52,166 nucleotides of DNA, taken from Lachnospiraceae bacterium (lineage in GTDB: Bacteria; Bacillota; Clostridia; Lachnospirales; Lachnospiraceae). The translations under genes were made by a program, and so were the position numbers. The notes beneath the pieces were generated by a model. The model was not told the origin of the DNA and did not search any database. It worked only from the letters and a program-made list of their open reading frames with translations. Of the stretch, positions 34,073 to 41,911 are shown one piece after another (position 1 is the first letter of the stretch; every line of letters starts with the position of its first letter). Location: assembly GCA_900770225.1 (NCBI GenBank), contig CAAGJU010000209.1:1-52166 (forward strand). The letters run 5' to 3'.

Positions 34073-35449
34073 TCAGGAGGCATCATGTATGGTGCCTCCT
34101 TTTGCATCCTGCCGCTTCAGGATCACGAAAAGCGACGTACAGGTGAGGATTGTCGTGATGATCCAGGTGACAGGGTAGACGAGGTACAAGGTCGGGAGCG
34201 TCGGCGAGGCACGGAACACTGTGAACAGCCAGATGATCCGGACGGCACAGGTGCCGAACAAAGCCTCGAGTGCCGGCGTGAGAGAGTGACCGTAACCGCG
34301 CATGACAGCGGCCGGGACCTCGTAACAGCTTGGCATGGGCGTCAGCAGGAGCACAAGCAGTATCCGCTGGCAGGCATATGCCTGAACATCCGAATCAGAT
34401 GTATAAATCCAGACGGCCTGTGAGCGGAAGATGGTCAGCGGAATGCAGATGGCAGCGCTGAGCAACAGAGCCTGAATCAGTGTCACGCGGAAAATCCTGC
34501 AGCAGCGATCTCTGTATCCGGCAGCGTAGTTCTGGCTGACAAACGTGGTGGATGCCTGTGCGAATGCGCTCAGCATGAAATAACCAAAATATTCAAAGTT
34601 GAGTGAGACGGAAGAGCCTGCAACGGCGTCAGCACCAAAACTGTTGATCGCAGCCTGGATAAAAACATTAGAGATACAGAAGACGACATCCTGCAGAGCC
34701 GCGGGCGTTCCGATTGCCAGAATACGGCGTGTGATCTGACGGTTGAATATCAGCGCTCGGAGCTGCAGATGAAAATCGCCATCTTCCCGGCGCAGCCAGT
34801 GAATGATCAGCCAGGCACTGTAAATATTGGAGATATTCGTCGCAATCGCCACGCCGGCCACATCCAGATGGAAGACAATGACGAAAAACAGATTCAGGAC
34901 GACATTCAGTATGCCGGATTCAATCAGAGCCCGGAGCGGGCGCCGGCTGTCCCCGCGGGCGCGCAGAATGGCAGCGCCGAAATCATAGAGTACCAGAAAC
35001 GGCAGACCGAAGCAGAGAATTCTGAGATAGATCAGCGCCTGGTCAAAGGCTTCTGCCGGCGTGCTGATCAGTACCAGCACAGGCCGGGAGATGAGAAGAC
35101 CGGCAGTCATCAGAATCAGTCCCAGTACGAGGGAGAGCAGTGGCATTGTCTGTACGGTATCACGAATCTGTTTCCTGTTGCCGGACCCGATTGCCCAGGC
35201 GATCAGGACATTGATGCCCAGCGCAAATCCTGTTGCGAGGCCGACAAAAATAGCGACAATTTCCGTATTGGCGCCAACGGCTGCCAGTGCCGTGCTTCCT
35301 GCAAACTGACCGGCAACGGCGGTATCCGCAGAATTAAACAGCTGCTGCAGAATGCTCGACGCAGCCATCGGCAGCGCGAGCCGCGGTATATTTTTCCAGA
35401 GAGAGCCGTGCAGCAGATCGACTTCTCTTTTTTTTCTCATTGTTTTCAA
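34073..35449 (-). CDS. MATE family efflux transporter
   Basis: This 458-aa polytopic protein has 12 predicted membrane helices in two repeats (MatE domains at about 20-180 and 245-405). Recognisable pieces are PMAASSILQQLFNSADTAVAGQFAGSTALAAVGAN and SIYSAWLIIHWLRR. Members export drugs or metabolites with a sodium or proton gradient; the substrate is not evident. The start may be TTG 35449, about 9 nt after an AGAGGG site, or ATG 35440. It is convergent with the sugar operon and shares its terminator region. Confidence 0.9.
   Translation of the reverse strand: MKTMRKKREVDLLHGSLWKNIPRLALPMAASSILQQLFNSADTAVAGQFAGSTALAAVGANTEIVAIFVGLATGFALGINVLIAWAIGSGNRKQIRDTVQTMPLLSLVLGLILMTAGLLISRPVLVLISTPAEAFDQALIYLRILCFGLPFLVLYDFGAAILRARGDSRRPLRALIESGILNVVLNLFFVIVFHLDVAGVAIATNISNIYSAWLIIHWLRREDGDFHLQLRALIFNRQITRRILAIGTPAALQDVVFCISNVFIQAAINSFGADAVAGSSVSLNFEYFGYFMLSAFAQASTTFVSQNYAAGYRDRCCRIFRVTLIQALLLSAAICIPLTIFRSQAVWIYTSDSDVQAYACQRILLVLLLTPMPSCYEVPAAVMRGYGHSLTPALEALFGTCAVRIIWLFTVFRASPTLPTLYLVYPVTWIITTILTCTSLFVILKRQDAKGGTIHDAS
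34075..34104. terminator. Terminator between the sugar operon and the MATE gene
   Basis: AGGAGGCATCA at 34075-34085, loop TGTA, TGGTGCCTCCT at 34090-34100, then TTTTGC. It overlaps the last codons of the convergent MATE gene. Confidence 0.8.
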
Positions 35450-35638
35450 TAATCAGTTCCCTCTCCGCATGAAAATTATTCCGACCTGTATTTCCGGGAT
35501 GCTTTCATATGAAGGTTCATCGACCCTTGTCTACAGGCAGCATCCATTTCTTCGATATTACATTTCACGCGGACCGGTACATCTTAGCACATTGCAGATA
35601 TTACTGCCATATTGCAATGCCTTGCTGCTCTTTATTAA

Positions 35639-35881
35639 TTACCATCCTTCTCTTCCAACAGGCTCACCCAAATCATATTCACCATCGAGCATCAATCTTC
35701 CATCAAATTCAGCAGCTCTTTCCTCCAGCGTTCTGTGACGAAATGGTTTAGAAAGAGTGATGACACCATCTGACACCGAAACATCCAGAACATCGTTTAT
35801 TGTAATTCCTGCACTGTTTAACACTTCTTTGGGTAATCTGATTCCCTGACTGTTTCCCCATTTTTTAATCTGTGCATGCAT
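35639..35881 (-). CDS. MazE/AbrB-type antitoxin-like protein
   Basis: This 80-aa protein has the SpoVT/AbrB swapped-hairpin DNA-binding fold: MHAQIKKWGNSQGIRLPKEVLNSAGITINDVLDVSV-DGVITLSK. It ends in an acidic tail (LEERAAEFDGRLMLDGEYDLGEPVGREGW) typical of the toxin-binding part of MazE. A MazF/PemK gene should follow on the minus strand, but 35450-35638 shows no such frame. An upstream in-frame start at 35974 is less likely than ATG 35881, which follows GGAGG-like GAGGCTTCC. Confidence 0.8.
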   Translation of the reverse strand: MHAQIKKWGNSQGIRLPKEVLNSAGITINDVLDVSVSDGVITLSKPFRHRTLEERAAEFDGRLMLDGEYDLGEPVGREGW

Positions 35882-35997
35882 AGGAAGCCTCCCTGATTTG
35901 AGTATATAGATGGTATATACCTGCTGATATGACATTTCAACGCATTGTGCATTTATAACGGTAGAAGCCGGCAATTTGAAAAATTTTTCAGTGGGGG

Positions 35998-36025
35998 TTG
36001 CAATCCTGCAATTGTTAGATATAAT
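35998..36025 (+). promoter_or_regulatory. Promoter of the DtxR-family regulator gene
   Basis: TTGCAA at 35998-36003 and TATAAT at 36020-36025, 16-bp spacing. The palindromic operator begins 9 bp after the -10. Confidence 0.7.
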
Positions 36026-36033
36026 ATATTCGT

Positions 36034-36049
36034 GTTAGCAAGCACTAAT
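36034..36049. promoter_or_regulatory. Metal-regulon operator site 1 (dtxR promoter)
   Basis: GTTAGCAAGCACTAAT fits RTTAGYNNNNRCTAAT, found at four promoters in this window. The TTAG/CTAA halves are those of DtxR-family boxes. It lies over the expected transcription start, implying autorepression. Confidence 0.8.
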
Positions 36050-36071
36050 CATATGGAGAGTGAGAGAGCCA

Positions 36072-36479
36072 ATGAAAATTCAGAGGTCTTCGGAGGATTA
36101 TATGGAGGCGATGCGGATGCTCAAGCTGAGCCGTGGTTATATCCGTTCATCGGATGTCGCCGATCAGCTGAAGGTCACAAGGCCGAGCGTGAGTTCAGCA
36201 GTGCACAGACTGAAGGAAAACGGATATCTGACGATGGATGAGGCCAGCCTGATTGAGCTTACAGATTCGGGCATGCGTATTGCATCATCGGTCTACCGGC
36301 GGCACAGAGTGCTGACGAGGATCTTTGAGGCAATGGGGGTGACCCCGGAAACGGCGAGAGCTGATGCCTGCAAGATTGAGCATGATATCAGCGAAGAGAC
36401 GTTTGACGCGTTGTGCCGCTGTGCTGACAGATTCGCGCCGGAAACCCCTGATTCCATAAAACAGGGTGAAGATTCCTGA
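36072..36479 (+). CDS. DtxR/MntR family metal-dependent regulator
   Basis: This 135-aa repressor has an N-terminal winged helix (SSEDYMEAMRMLKLSRGYIRSSDVADQLKVTRPSVSSAVHRLKENGYL). The metal-binding dimer domain includes RHRVLTRIFEAMGVTPETARADACKIEHDISEETFDAL, where the Cys-x-x-Glu-His cluster is the usual ligand set. No SH3-like third domain is present, as in MntR and IdeR-short types. It likely senses Fe(II) or Mn(II) and represses the feo, ferritin and flavodoxin promoters nearby. ATG 36072 follows GGAGAG; GTG 36060 overlaps that site. Its last codons run into a 27-bp tandem repeat. Confidence 0.9.
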   Translation: MKIQRSSEDYMEAMRMLKLSRGYIRSSDVADQLKVTRPSVSSAVHRLKENGYLTMDEASLIELTDSGMRIASSVYRRHRVLTRIFEAMGVTPETARADACKIEHDISEETFDALCRCADRFAPETPDSIKQGEDS

Positions 36480-36523
36480 TCCTGAAAACAGGGTGACAAT
36501 TTCTGATCCCGAAAACAGGGAGA
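36447..36523 (+). repeat. 27-28-bp tandem repeat across the dtxR stop codon
   Basis: Three related units begin at 36447, 36475 and 36502 and share AAAACAGGG. The stop codon (36477-36479) lies at the start of unit 2, so the C-terminal residues DSIKQGEDS come from unit 1. Confidence 0.8.
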
Positions 36524-36557
36524 GGCAGGCGAAGAGCCGTTATTTTTTTGACTGGAT

Positions 36558-36573
36558 ATTAGTATACGCTAAT
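36558..36573. promoter_or_regulatory. Metal-regulon operator site 2 (feoA)
   Basis: ATTAGTATACGCTAAT fits RTTAGYNNNNRCTAAT. It lies 112 bp before feoA, just after a TTGACT at 36548-36553. The -10 is not clear. Confidence 0.8.
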
Positions 36574-36684
36574 AAAAATACAATATGCATAATTACATGT
36601 TAATATATCTATCATATGTACGAAGCAACTATTCAGCTGCTTTACACAGATGAACGGCAGGATGAACAGGAAAGGAGTATCGAT

Positions 36685-36921
36685 ATGCTTCCACTTTCGT
36701 TTGGCGTTTCCGGCGATCAGCTGATGGTCAGACAGGTTGGGGGATCGGATGATGTGAAACAGCATCTGGGAGATCTGGGATTTGTCCCGGGGGCTGTGGT
36801 TCATGTGATATCTTCTCACAATGGCGACATGATCGTTGATCTGAAGGGAACAAAACTTGCCATCACAAGGGAGATGGCCTCGAAGATCAAGACGGACAAG
36901 CTTCGTGACACAGAGAGCTGA
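36685..36921 (+). CDS. feoA: FeoA domain protein (first copy)
   Basis: This 78-aa SH3-like protein of the ferrous iron uptake system has MVRQVGGSDDVKQHLGDLGFVPGAVVHVISSHNGDMIVDLKGTKLAITREMASKI. FeoA is thought to modulate FeoB at the membrane. ATG 36685 has AAAGGAG at 36671-36677; an ATG at 36616 in frame lacks a site and homology. It shares only weak sequence with the second FeoA at 37076; two small FeoA proteins before FeoB are common in Clostridia. Confidence 0.9.
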   Translation: MLPLSFGVSGDQLMVRQVGGSDDVKQHLGDLGFVPGAVVHVISSHNGDMIVDLKGTKLAITREMASKIKTDKLRDTES

Positions 36922-37075
36922 ACAGCAGAACGCCGACAGACAATCTTCACGAATCGGAGAACTGAACGGCAGATTTTCCGTGCGGAAAAAGCTGCCGCAG
37001 CTGAATGCAGGAACGAAGAAACGCCATTTTTTGTGATGACATAAGACTGAAAAATAAAAGAAGGAGATGCATAAA

Positions 37076-37297
37076 ATGAAAACACTGAGGGAAGTGCCTG
37101 TTCAGGGAACAGCAAAGGTTGTCAAAATTCATGGTACCGACAAGCTCAAACGCCGGATCATGGACATGGGCATCACGAAGGGAACAGAGATCTATGTGCG
37201 CAAGGTCGCACCGCTGGGCGATCCTATTGAGGTCACAGTCAGAGGCTTTGAGCTCTCGCTGAGAAAAGACGAAGCCCTCAACATTGAGGTGGAGTAA
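37076..37297 (+). CDS. feoA: FeoA domain protein (second copy)
   Basis: This 73-aa FeoA has the canonical pattern TLREVPVQGTAKVVKIHGTDKLKRRIMDMGITKGTEIYVRKVAPLGDPIEVTVRGFELSLRKDEA-NIEV. ATG 37076 follows AAGGAG at 37061-37066 by 9 nt; ATG 37067 is directly against that site. It lies 154 bp after the first feoA and 163 bp before feoB, with a hairpin in between. Confidence 0.93.
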   Translation: MKTLREVPVQGTAKVVKIHGTDKLKRRIMDMGITKGTEIYVRKVAPLGDPIEVTVRGFELSLRKDEALNIEVE

Positions 37298-37330
37298 GCG
37301 TTCCCGCCAGAGGGAAAAAGATAACTTTGT

Positions 37331-37361
37331 AAAAATAAAGCCGCATCACGGCTTATTTTTA
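37331..37361 (+). terminator. Hairpin between feoA and feoB
   Basis: AATAAAGCCG, loop CATCA, CGGCTTATTTTT. It has the form of a terminator, so feoB may be reached only by read-through or have its own promoter in 37362-37460. Confidence 0.65.
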
Positions 37362-37460
37362 AGATCGATGGTTAGTCACATCGAAAAATAGTAAGACACA
37401 TATATTTTTCCGGACGCCAGTTATTTTTCTGCACGTCCGACAGACAGGCAGGAGGTTCAT

Positions 37461-39617
37461 ATGTCACTGAAAATCGCACTTGCCGGAAACCCGAACTGCG
37501 GTAAAACCACGCTGTTTAACGATCTGACCGGCAGCACACAGTACGTTGGAAACTGGCCGGGTGTTACGGTTGAGAAGAAGGAAGGTAAGCTGAAGGGACA
37601 CAAGGATGTCATCATTGAGGACCTTCCGGGTATCTATTCGCTGTCACCGTATTCTCCGGAAGAGGTTGTCTCCAGAAACTACCTGATCGATGAAAAGCCG
37701 GATATCATCCTGGATATCATCGACGGTTCCAACCTGGAGAGAAACCTTTACCTGACGACACAGCTGCTCGAGATCGGCATTCCGGTCGTGGTTGCTGTGA
37801 ATATGATGGATGTCGTTGAGAAGACCGGAACAAAGATCAACCTCGACGCTCTCAGCAAGGAGATCGGCTGCGAGATCGTTCCAATCACGGCGCTGCACAG
37901 CGAAGGAACGATGGAAGCCGTAGAGAGATGCCTGAAGGTGGCCGAGCTTGCCAAAGAGCGTGATCCCCGCGTTCCTCATGTATATGAGGGTGCTGTAGAG
38001 CATGCACTGGCACATATCGAGGAGTCCATTCAGGATAAGGTACCTGCCAATCAGGTGCGCTGGTATGCCGTTAAGGTCTTTGAGAGAGATGAGCTGATCA
38101 CCGAGAAGCTGCACCTCGACAAAGAGACCATGGCGCATATCGAAGGTCATATCAAGGAATGCGAACAGGAACTGGATGACGATGCGGAGTCGATCATCAC
38201 GAACGCGCGTTACGATTACATTCAGCGTATTGTTTCCCGCATGGTGAAGAAAAAACAGACGAAGGATCAGCTGACGGTTTCTGATAAGATCGATAAGGTC
38301 GTTACCAACCGTATCGCAGCACTCCCGATCTTCGCGGGAATCATGTTCCTCATTTACTATATCGGCGTTACGACAATCGGCACGATCGTGACTGACTGGA
38401 CGAACGATGTTCTCTTCGGCACGTGGATTTCAGGCTGGGCTTCTTCCGCACTGGAAGCTGCCGGCGCGGCACCGTGGCTCGAGGGACTGCTGGTTGATGG
38501 TGTGATCGGCGGTGTAGGTACCGTTCTCGGTTTCGTACCGCAGATGCTGATCCTGTTCTTCTTCCTGAGTCTGCTGGAGGATTCCGGATATATGGCCCGT
38601 GTCGCATTCATCATGGACCGTCTGTTCCGTCACTTCGGACTTTCCGGTAAATCCTTCATCCCGATGCTGATCGGTACCGGCTGCGGTGTTCCGGCGATCA
38701 TGGCATCCCGTACGATTGAAAACGAAAAAGACCGTCGTATGACGATCATGCTTTCCACGTATCTGCCCTGCTCGGCGAAGATGGAGATCATCGCCATGAT
38801 GGCTATCACCTTCTTCCATGGCAGCGCATGGTTTGCACCGTCTATGTATTTCATCGGCCTCGCAGTTATCGTACTTGCAGGTATTGCACTGAAGAAGACC
38901 GGTTATTTTGCCGGCGATCCGGCTCCGTTCGTTATGGAGCTCCCGGCTTACCACGTACCTACTGTCAAGGGCGTTCTGATCCATGTATGGGAGAGAGGCA
39001 AAGCCTTCATCGTCAAGGCCGGTACCATTATCTTCCCGGTTACCGTTATCCTCTGGTTCCTGATGCACTTTGGTCCGTCCATGCAGATCCTTGCTGATGA
39101 GCAGATGGATCAGAGCTTTATCTACTACATCGGTCAGTTCTTTGCTGTTCTCTTTGCTCCGATCGGCCTTGGTACCTGGCAGGGCGCCGTGGCTTCGATC
39201 TCTGCAGAGCTCGCAAAGGAGCAGGCAGTCAGCACCCTGGGTATGCTGGCACATGCGACCAGTGATGCGGAAGCTGCTGTTTCCTCATCTATTTTCAACA
39301 TGTTCGGCGGCAGCGCTATCGTTGGCCTTGCCTTCACAATGTTCAACGTATTCGATGCACCCTGCCTGGTTGCTATCGCAACGGCGTTCCGTGAGCAGGG
39401 GTCCCGGAAGTGGGGCTGGATCACCTTCGGCTTCCAGATGGCAGTCGGCTACGGCCTTGCCCTGATCGTATATCAGATGGGCAGCTTCTTTACCGGCGGC
39501 GGGTTCAACGCAGGAACTGCTGTGGCAATCGCACTGATCGTCTTCGTTGTATGGGCTGTATGCCGCCCGGCACCGAAGAAAAAGGTTGAGGATGATGTCG
39601 TCAGGATTGGTGCCTGA
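37461..39617 (+). CDS. feoB: Ferrous iron transport protein B
   Basis: This 718-aa membrane protein imports Fe(II). The cytosolic N-terminal G domain has G1 GNPNCGKTT, G3 DLPGIYS and G4 NMMD. A helical spacer runs to about residue 270, then two Gate domains and about 11 membrane helices: GFVPQMLILFFFLSLLEDSGYMARVAFIMDR and IGTGCGVPAIMASRTIENEKDRR are highly conserved. The length is normal. AGGAGG precedes the ATG. It is under a likely DtxR-type operator upstream of the feoA genes. The protein ends in a basic KKK tail. Confidence 0.97.
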   Translation: MSLKIALAGNPNCGKTTLFNDLTGSTQYVGNWPGVTVEKKEGKLKGHKDVIIEDLPGIYSLSPYSPEEVVSRNYLIDEKPDIILDIIDGSNLERNLYLTTQLLEIGIPVVVAVNMMDVVEKTGTKINLDALSKEIGCEIVPITALHSEGTMEAVERCLKVAELAKERDPRVPHVYEGAVEHALAHIEESIQDKVPANQVRWYAVKVFERDELITEKLHLDKETMAHIEGHIKECEQELDDDAESIITNARYDYIQRIVSRMVKKKQTKDQLTVSDKIDKVVTNRIAALPIFAGIMFLIYYIGVTTIGTIVTDWTNDVLFGTWISGWASSALEAAGAAPWLEGLLVDGVIGGVGTVLGFVPQMLILFFFLSLLEDSGYMARVAFIMDRLFRHFGLSGKSFIPMLIGTGCGVPAIMASRTIENEKDRRMTIMLSTYLPCSAKMEIIAMMAITFFHGSAWFAPSMYFIGLAVIVLAGIALKKTGYFAGDPAPFVMELPAYHVPTVKGVLIHVWERGKAFIVKAGTIIFPVTVILWFLMHFGPSMQILADEQMDQSFIYYIGQFFAVLFAPIGLGTWQGAVASISAELAKEQAVSTLGMLAHATSDAEAAVSSSIFNMFGGSAIVGLAFTMFNVFDAPCLVAIATAFREQGSRKWGWITFGFQMAVGYGLALIVYQMGSFFTGGGFNAGTAVAIALIVFVVWAVCRPAPKKKVEDDVVRIGA

Positions 39618-39801
39618 TATATTGTCCCGGATGGGAATTGCATGAAATGGCAGAGTTCAGTACAGTTCTGCTGTTATTCATGACTTGAGGTACATGAAAA
39701 AGCAGGTTTTAATGCCGGAAACTGGATTATGTATCAGTTAACAATGTGAAATTGCATCATGGACCTGCGCCGGGTCAGATATGGCGTAGAATGTGTAAAT
39801 T

Positions 39802-39835
39802 TGCCCGGACGCTGCCCTCGGTAGTGATCCGGGCA
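39802..39835 (+). promoter_or_regulatory. Hairpin directly upstream of the HMA gene ribosome binding site
   Basis: TGCCCGGA (39802-39809) pairs with TCCGGGCA (39828-39835), and CTGCC/GGTAG forms an inner stem. It ends 2 nt before GGAGG (39838). Either a terminator without T tract or a translation-control element. The rest of 39618-39801 shows nothing clear. Confidence 0.45.
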
Positions 39836-39851
39836 TTGGAGGTTATAAGAG

Positions 39852-40079
39852 ATGTTTGAGTATAAGCTAGGCATTGAGGGAATGATGTGCGGCATGTGCG
39901 AGGCTCATATTGCGGATGCGATTCGCAAGGCTGTGCCTGACGCAAAGAAGGTCAAGGCATCCAGACGGAAAAATCTGGCGACCTTCCGCACGGAGCAGAA
40001 GCTGGATGAGGCTGCACTGCGCAAGAATATTACAGATATCGGTTACACCATGACAGATGTGGAAGAGAAGACGCTGTAA
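39852..40079 (+). CDS. Heavy-metal-associated (HMA) domain protein
   Basis: This 75-aa ferredoxin-like metallochaperone has the metal-binding CxxC in GMMCGMCEAHIADAIRK. The family usually hands Cu(I) or similar thiophilic ions to P1B ATPases. A damaged P1B ATPase lies 2 kb away at 41894. GGAGG precedes the ATG by 9 nt. Similar free HMA proteins follow feoB in several Clostridia, which may indicate an Fe or general metal role; this is inference. Confidence 0.87.
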   Translation: MFEYKLGIEGMMCGMCEAHIADAIRKAVPDAKKVKASRRKNLATFRTEQKLDEAALRKNITDIGYTMTDVEEKTL

Positions 40080-40118
40080 AATACTTTCAAAGGATTATGT
40101 TCGGATTTAAGAGAAATG

Positions 40119-40898
40119 TCAGCCAAGCGCAACGTCGAGAATCATCATCAGAGAAAATCCGAAGGCGTAGGAGAGTACCCCGATATGGGAGTGCTCTCCT
40201 TCCATCATTTCGGGGATGAGTTCCTCTACGACTACGTACAGCATGGCGCCTGCGGCGAAGCTGAGGAAATAAGGCATCAGAGGAACGACAACGCCGGCGA
40301 GAAATACCGTGATGATTGCTGCAACGGGCTCCACGGCACCGGACAGAACGCCGCCGCCGAATGCTTTTCCCTTGGAAGTGCCTTCTGCGTGAAGCGGCAT
40401 GGAGATGATCGCTCCCTCCGGAAAGTTCTGAATCGCGATACCGAGGGAGAGTGCGAAGGCAGCGGATGCAGAGATCTCTGCCGAGCCTGTCAGGAAGCCG
40501 GCATATACGGCGCCGACGGCCATTCCCTCAGGAATATTGTGAATCGTTACGGCCAGCAGAAGAAGCGCAGTGTGAGAGAGCTTCGTATGCGGTCCCTCGG
40601 GCTCTGCGGCGAAACGATGCAGATGCGGTGTGACATGATCCAGCAGCAGCAGAAAAAGGATGCCGATCCAGAAGCCGATGACGGAGGGGACAAAAGCAAA
40701 AGTCCCCATGTCAGAGGCCTGTTCCAGTGCCGGAATCAGCAGGCTCCAGACGGATGCCGCGGTCATCACGCCGGCAGCAAATCCGGTCATGAAGCGCTGT
40801 ACATTTTCGTTCAGTTCATTTTTCAGAAAAAATACGCAGGCAGATCCGAGCGAAGTCCCGAGGAATGGGACGAGGATGCCGGTAGCTACGGTATGCAT
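40119..40898 (-). CDS. ZIP family metal transporter
   Basis: This 259-aa membrane protein has eight helices. Helix IV holds HNIPEGMAVGAVY and helix V QNFPEGAIISMPL, the metal-binding HNxPEG pair of the GufA/ZupT branch. A cytosolic loop of about residues 97-110 contains His residues (HLHRFAAEPEGPH). It likely takes up Zn, Fe or Mn. GGAGGAAAC precedes the ATG on the minus strand. It is convergent with the HMA gene and divergent from the ferritin gene. Confidence 0.93.
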   Translation of the reverse strand: MHTVATGILVPFLGTSLGSACVFFLKNELNENVQRFMTGFAAGVMTAASVWSLLIPALEQASDMGTFAFVPSVIGFWIGILFLLLLDHVTPHLHRFAAEPEGPHTKLSHTALLLLAVTIHNIPEGMAVGAVYAGFLTGSAEISASAAFALSLGIAIQNFPEGAIISMPLHAEGTSKGKAFGGGVLSGAVEPVAAIITVFLAGVVVPLMPYFLSFAAGAMLYVVVEELIPEMMEGEHSHIGVLSYAFGFSLMMILDVALG

Positions 40899-41138
40899 CA
40901 GATAGTTTCCTCCGTATAAATATCATGGAGCTGGGTGTTACCCGGCTGTTTCGTCTGTTTCTGTAAGTGTATCATCTTTCGCAGAAAATTTCTTCATCTG
41001 TCTCATGTACATCAACGTACATCAACGACAGTTGTTTTCATCATCAGTTGTCTGCATTCTGATGTATGTGTGTTTGATATATGAGCGTTGATATTGAGCG
41101 TTGATATTGGGTGCTGATATTGAGCAGATGACTGTGGC

Positions 41139-41167
41139 TTGATATACCTGAGCGAAAAGCTTATAAT
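41139..41167 (+). promoter_or_regulatory. Ferritin promoter
   Basis: TTGATA at 41139-41144 and a perfect TATAAT at 41162-41167, 17-bp spacing. The operator starts 5 bp after the -10. Confidence 0.75.
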
Positions 41168-41171
41168 GAAA

Positions 41172-41187
41172 GTTAGCGAAAGCTAAT
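41172..41187. promoter_or_regulatory. Metal-regulon operator site 3 (ferritin)
   Basis: GTTAGCGAAAGCTAAT fits RTTAGYNNNNRCTAAT and lies where a bound repressor would block transcription start. Confidence 0.82.
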
Positions 41188-41235
41188 ATAAAACATCATA
41201 TTCAATCATTTTCTAAATAGCAAGGAGGTATTCAT

Positions 41236-41748
41236 ATGCTTGATAAAAAGGTTGCACAGCTGATCAATACACAGATCAACAAGGAGTTCTATTCTGCTTA
41301 TCTCTATCTGGATTTCGCCAATTTCTTCCAGGAAGTCGGCCTGGACGGCTTTGCCAACTGGTATGATGTGCAGGCACAGGAGGAGCGCGATCACGCGATG
41401 CTGATGCGCACCTACCTCTTCAATAACAGTGAGCCGGTGAGCTTCGAAGCTGTTGACAAGCCGGATGTGGAGATGAAGGAGATCATCGATCCGCTGAAGG
41501 CAGGCCTGAAGCATGAGCAGTACGTGACATCCCTGATCAACACAATCTATCAGGCGGCTAATGAGGCGCATGATTTCCGCACTATGCAGTTCCTCGACTG
41601 GTTCGTCAAGGAGCAGGGAGAAGAGGAGAAAAATGCTGACGATCTGATCAAAAAGTATGAGCTTTTCGGTTCCGATCCCAAGGGCCTTTATGCACTCAAT
41701 CAGGAGCTTCTGGCACGTGTGTACACAGCACCGTCACTGGTTATCTGA
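41236..41748 (+). CDS. ftnA: Ferritin (non-haem, FtnA type)
   Basis: This 170-aa four-helix-bundle iron store has ferroxidase ligands in NKEFYSAYLYLDFANFF, QAQEERDHAMLM and the later EQGEEEKNADDLI. The length is normal for FtnA. ATG 41236 follows AAGGAGG. Its promoter carries the shared DtxR-like operator, so it is probably controlled together with the feo genes, although storage and uptake usually respond to iron in opposite ways. Confidence 0.96.
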   Translation: MLDKKVAQLINTQINKEFYSAYLYLDFANFFQEVGLDGFANWYDVQAQEERDHAMLMRTYLFNNSEPVSFEAVDKPDVEMKEIIDPLKAGLKHEQYVTSLINTIYQAANEAHDFRTMQFLDWFVKEQGEEEKNADDLIKKYELFGSDPKGLYALNQELLARVYTAPSLVI

Positions 41749-41873
41749 TAAACAGTGTGAGCATTAAATCCCAGGTTTAGGCAATTTTTATCAATCAGGC
41801 GCCGGAAAAGATCTCTGCAGAAGTGCAGGGGTTTTTACCGACGCCCCTTGCTTTATTGTTATTCATAATACTG

Positions 41874-41911
41874 GAAAGGGCAGCCGGATGAGTTCATCCG
41901 ACTGCCTTTTG
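41874..41911. terminator. Bidirectional terminator between ferritin and ATPase genes
   Basis: A long imperfect stem (AAAGGGCAGCCGGATGA with TCATCCGACTGCCTTTT). The ATPase stop codon (41894-41896) lies in its apex. Confidence 0.75.

Larger units (their letters stand above)
40899..41235. other. ZIP-ferritin divergent intergenic region with short repeats
   Basis: This 337-bp region has no gene. It contains a 10-bp tandem pair GTACATCAAC (41007-41026), a 13-bp unit GAGCGTTGATATT repeated three times (41082-41120, third copy degenerate), and then the ferritin promoter and operator. Confidence 0.75.

Noticed and set aside
34769..35452. 227-aa plus-strand frame opposite the MATE gene
   Set aside because: Glutamine- and charge-rich antisense of a membrane protein gene, with no homology.
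35450..35638. MazF/PemK toxin after the MazE-like gene
   Set aside because: All minus-strand frames are broken by stops and show no toxin motif.
40116..40919. 267-aa plus-strand frame opposite the ZIP transporter
   Set aside because: The ZIP reading shows eight helices and HNxPEG motifs; the other frame is charged, low-complexity and unsupported.
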